A stretch of 64,000 nucleotides of DNA. Source: Phymatolithon calcareum (Eukaryota; Rhodophyta; Florideophyceae; Hapalidiales). Every line of letters begins with the position of its first letter. Position 1 is the first letter of the stretch. Shown here in pieces: positions 61,540-64,000 of the stretch. A model generated the notes under the pieces. The model had not been told where the DNA came from and did no database searches. It was given only the letters and a program-made list of their open reading frames with translations. The stretch lies in assembly GCA_977006965.1 (NCBI GenBank), contig OZ345372.1, forward strand, positions 744,001 to 808,000. The letters are read 5' to 3'. Position numbers and translations under genes: made by a program.

Positions 61540-62720
61540 TATGCGCAGCGACAAAAGCTCCCGCCTCATTCATTTCGACTGCCCGCTTTTTGAACGGCAA
61601 GGTCGTTGTATCCCCAGGCTCACAAGAACCCGACGCCACATCGGTGAGAATAGACCAGGAGAGGAGAGAGAGAAAAAAAGAGCGGGAGAAACTAAACAGA
61701 GACAAGCCAACAAAGCGCCCAAAGAAACCAGACAGAGTAAGCGTGCAGATCACCCTCGAAGCACACTCCATAGCCTTGTTGGAACACAAGCGGTCGTAGT
61801 AATCAACCTCGAGCGCGAGACTGCGCCGTGTAGGTCCAGGAAAGCTCCTTGAGGTGGGTGCAAATAAGAGTAGACTTCGGCTTGAACCGGAAAGAAAGCC
61901 GTGCCACCCACGGAGCACACTCCACAACCTTACGGGAACACAGGTAGACGCAGAGATCAAGCATGCATACGACGCTACGCCGTGTAGGGTTGGGCAAGCT
62001 CGACAGCAGCTTTGCAGGCGCCGTAGAGACGCGCGACGTAAAACAGCGAAACGGAAACAACGGAAAATAATGTAGGAATAGACGAGGACAGTGCATCATG
62101 TAAACAGAGATAGGCACGACTCTCTAGAAGAAGAGTCAATATTCGGCTGCTGAACACTTGGCAGCATTGTGGGAACTCCAGCGGTTGTGGAGTTCAGACA
62201 CGAGCGTGAGCCTTCCCTTCGTTGAGCATGGATAAGTACGACGATAATATCGCCGACGTCGCAGCGATGCGGGAAGAAAAATGGAGGCGGGCGGTGGCAG
62301 CGTCGTCCTTGATACGGCGAATTTAGCTGAACCGTCGACCTTGGAGCGAACCCACGAAAAGGAAAAAATGGAGCTGGCGCGCGGTTGCCTTCATGCTGGC
62401 TTGTATGACGAAGGTTGCAAATACGAAGGGGTGGATGCTCTCGAACACCGCGAGGTCGAAGCGACGTGCATGCGAACTTGAGCGTGCGGAGATCCGAGCA
62501 ATCGACCCCAAAATCCGAAGATCTCTCGCCTTCCCTTACTCAGAGGAAGGCACTTACTCTCTTATATACTACAACCGAAGCGAAAAACAGCGCACAGATG
62601 CAAGAGACACACGATTCCCTTATGGTCCGGCAGACCACGTACTATAGGCATCATAAAGATCGCGATCAGAGTTGCGGGCGTACAATCGTGAGCGGTACAA
62701 CGCGCCTACGGCTTATGTAC
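61540..62720 (+). repeat. R2 dispersed element, copy 2 (longer)
   Basis: About 1.2 kb, matching the minus strand of 36985-37605 at both ends and in several blocks. It has a short frame MDKYDDNIADVAAMREEKWR near 62229 and STLERTHEKEKMELARGCLH near 62330. A TATATACTACAACC motif lies at about 62562. It also contains an internal tandem duplication. Frames are broken. Could be a solo LTR or a fragment of an unknown transposon. Confidence 0.65.
61755..62010. repeat. 154-bp tandem duplication inside R2 copy 2
   Basis: GCACACTCCATAGCCTTGTT (61761) recurs as GCACACTCCACAACCTTACG (61915), and GCGCCGTGTAGGTCCAGGAA (61827) as ACGCCGTGTAGGGTTGGGCA (61977-61996). Two diverged units. Confidence 0.65.
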
Positions 62721-62997
62721 ACGGAAAAAGCAGCGGGTGCGGCAGCCGTGGCGCCACAAAAACATAAAGTAGTCCCGTCTTGTATTCGAAGTAATTGAAA
62801 AGGTTTTGGTAGATAAAGGCGCGCTTAAACTCCATCAGCAAACTGTGAAACCCCTCACTGAACAAGTAAAATGCCTGGCTCTGTTGGGCCGAGATGCGGT
62901 GCCTCGCCCTCCTGCACAAAGCTGCCTGGTACCGTTCACGTCTTGATTCTGATTGCCGTGGATAAGGATTGTGCGCTTCTGTCCGAAAAAGAAGGTG
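62721..62997. other. Intergenic, no gene recognised
   Basis: Spacer after R2 copy 2; nothing seen. Confidence 0.35.
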
Positions 62998-63174
62998 ATG
63001 GCGGCTTCTCAGTCGGTCTGGTGGTGTGCATTGTTTCTTTCGATACTGCTGTCGGCAGTAAACTTTGCATGTTTGCTTGCTGAGAGCTCATTGTCTACTA
63101 AAGGTCTGCGAACTTACTCAGATGGTCAACAGAGCACAGAGCAACCTACCTTTACGCGATTGGCTAGCCGGTAG
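62998..63174 (+). CDS. Possible first exon of a secreted protein
   Basis: 58 codons starting MAASQSVWWCALFLSILLSA then VNFACLLAES, a good signal peptide followed by polar residues. The frame closes after TRLASR, with a CCGGTAGGAC splice-like site at the end, so this could be exon 1 of a longer gene. No second exon is identified. May be chance. Confidence 0.25.
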   Translation: MAASQSVWWCALFLSILLSAVNFACLLAESSLSTKGLRTYSDGQQSTEQPTFTRLASR

Positions 63175-64000
63175 GACAGTCTGTGGATTGGCAGCACACA
63201 TCGCCTCCATTGGCAGTGGCAGGGACGAACTCAGCTGTGGTTCTTGGCTTGAGCCTCTCTTCCTGCCATGAGAGAGCATCGACAGCGTGCAAATTGTCTG
63301 CTGGTGCGCGCCGAAGCACGTCACTCCTACTGCCTTTTCTTGGGGGGAAGGGCGCAGAGTGAATTTTTTCACGATCGGATGATCTGAAGTTTTTAAACAC
63401 CACGAAAAAGAGTAGAGTGGAGCTTTTTAGTCTTTCCAAGGCACTAATTTAAGCTTGGGATATCTCTCGAGATATCACAAGGCGCTTAACGCTATGAACC
63501 CGCATAGTAGGGTTACCAAACTGCACCGCGTGCGGACGAATACGAACCCTACCACTGCAAATACAAGTGAAGGAATATAGTCCCCCCGATACCACTTTGA
63601 ATGTACTGCCCCTTGCCGCGCGACGACGCCTCCGGGGAGCTCTAATGCCCAAAGTCCGTGGGGTGTCCATGCCCTCATGACCCCGGCCGCAGTACCCCGT
63701 GCTATTCTTAACTCCGATCAGCAGACCGTGACCGAAAGCAGAATGCTGGGAGCTCGAGATGATCTGTTGCAATCATGTACAGAAACAAGAAGTGACTAAG
63801 AAACATTGGAACAGACGACTGCACTATGTGGAAGTGTGAATCGTTCGTACCGGCTGATGAGCGCATAGAAATCTTTAATGATACTCAGCTGTGAAGCTGT
63901 ATAGCACATACAAAGTGTCCTGTCTCTTCGAACACTCCTGTTGAACAAGCAGTGCACACGGAAGCCCACTGCAGCAGAGGTAGGACGATGAGAAAGGAGA
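63175..64000. other. Window end, no gene recognised
   Basis: Short frames only; nothing supported. Confidence 0.4.

Overview
Eukaryotic nuclear DNA from a photosynthetic alga, most likely a red alga (moderate confidence; a glaucophyte or other plastid-bearing lineage is not excluded). The grounds are nucleus-type genes with plastid functions (a DNA gyrase B with an N-terminal plastid-type leader, and several PGR5-like proteins whose leaders carry an early Phe as in red-lineage transit peptides). These lie beside ordinary eukaryotic genes: ARF GTPase, proteasome ATPase RPT4, PAK kinase, Derlin, LDB/SEUSS-type cofactor, USP39/SAD1 and a ZnT-family transporter. Genes are intron-poor. The introns inferred are short (89, about 98 and 214 bp) with GT-AG borders.

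Layout. 1-15 kb is accessory. It holds a decayed Fanzor (eukaryotic TnpB-like, RNA-guided nuclease family) element with 97-bp terminal inverted repeats at 2115-3277, several 3' tails of a non-LTR retrotransposon, and a cluster of PGR5-like genes (4439, 6749, 11352 and 14604 intact; 8683 interrupted; 12987 a 3' remnant). A dispersed promoter-associated repeat lies among the PGR5 genes. 15.7-31.5 kb is a gene-dense housekeeping block: ARF1, RPT4, a plastid-type TPR protein, a MESH1/HDDC3-like hydrolase, plastid GyrB, a PAK kinase with two CRIB-like motifs and a TPM-RING membrane protein. 33.1-35.9 kb is a Q-rich LDB/SEUSS-like cofactor. 36-51 kb is mostly repeat-rich intergenic DNA, with an unknown Ser/Arg-rich gene at 43.8 kb, a Derlin at 46.3 kb and decayed WD40 repeats at 50.5 kb. 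51.2-57.9 kb holds a large ZnT5/MSC2-like transporter with an altered metal site, a four-helix tetraspanin-like protein and USP39/SAD1. 58-64 kb is again repeat debris.

How the genes work together. There is no operon logic. Neighbours are often convergent with very short spacers (HDDC3/GyrB 38 bp, USP39/tetraspanin-like 131 bp, RPT4/TPR 149 bp), and the TPR and HDDC3 genes are divergent over a 294-bp shared promoter. Themes are plastid biology (GyrB, PGR5-like cyclic electron flow proteins, TPR protein) and ER/ubiquitin quality control (Derlin, RPT4, TPM-RING). The most unusual parts are the TIR-bounded Fanzor relic and the PGR5-like gene cluster. All names rest on reading protein motifs by eye; no database search was run.
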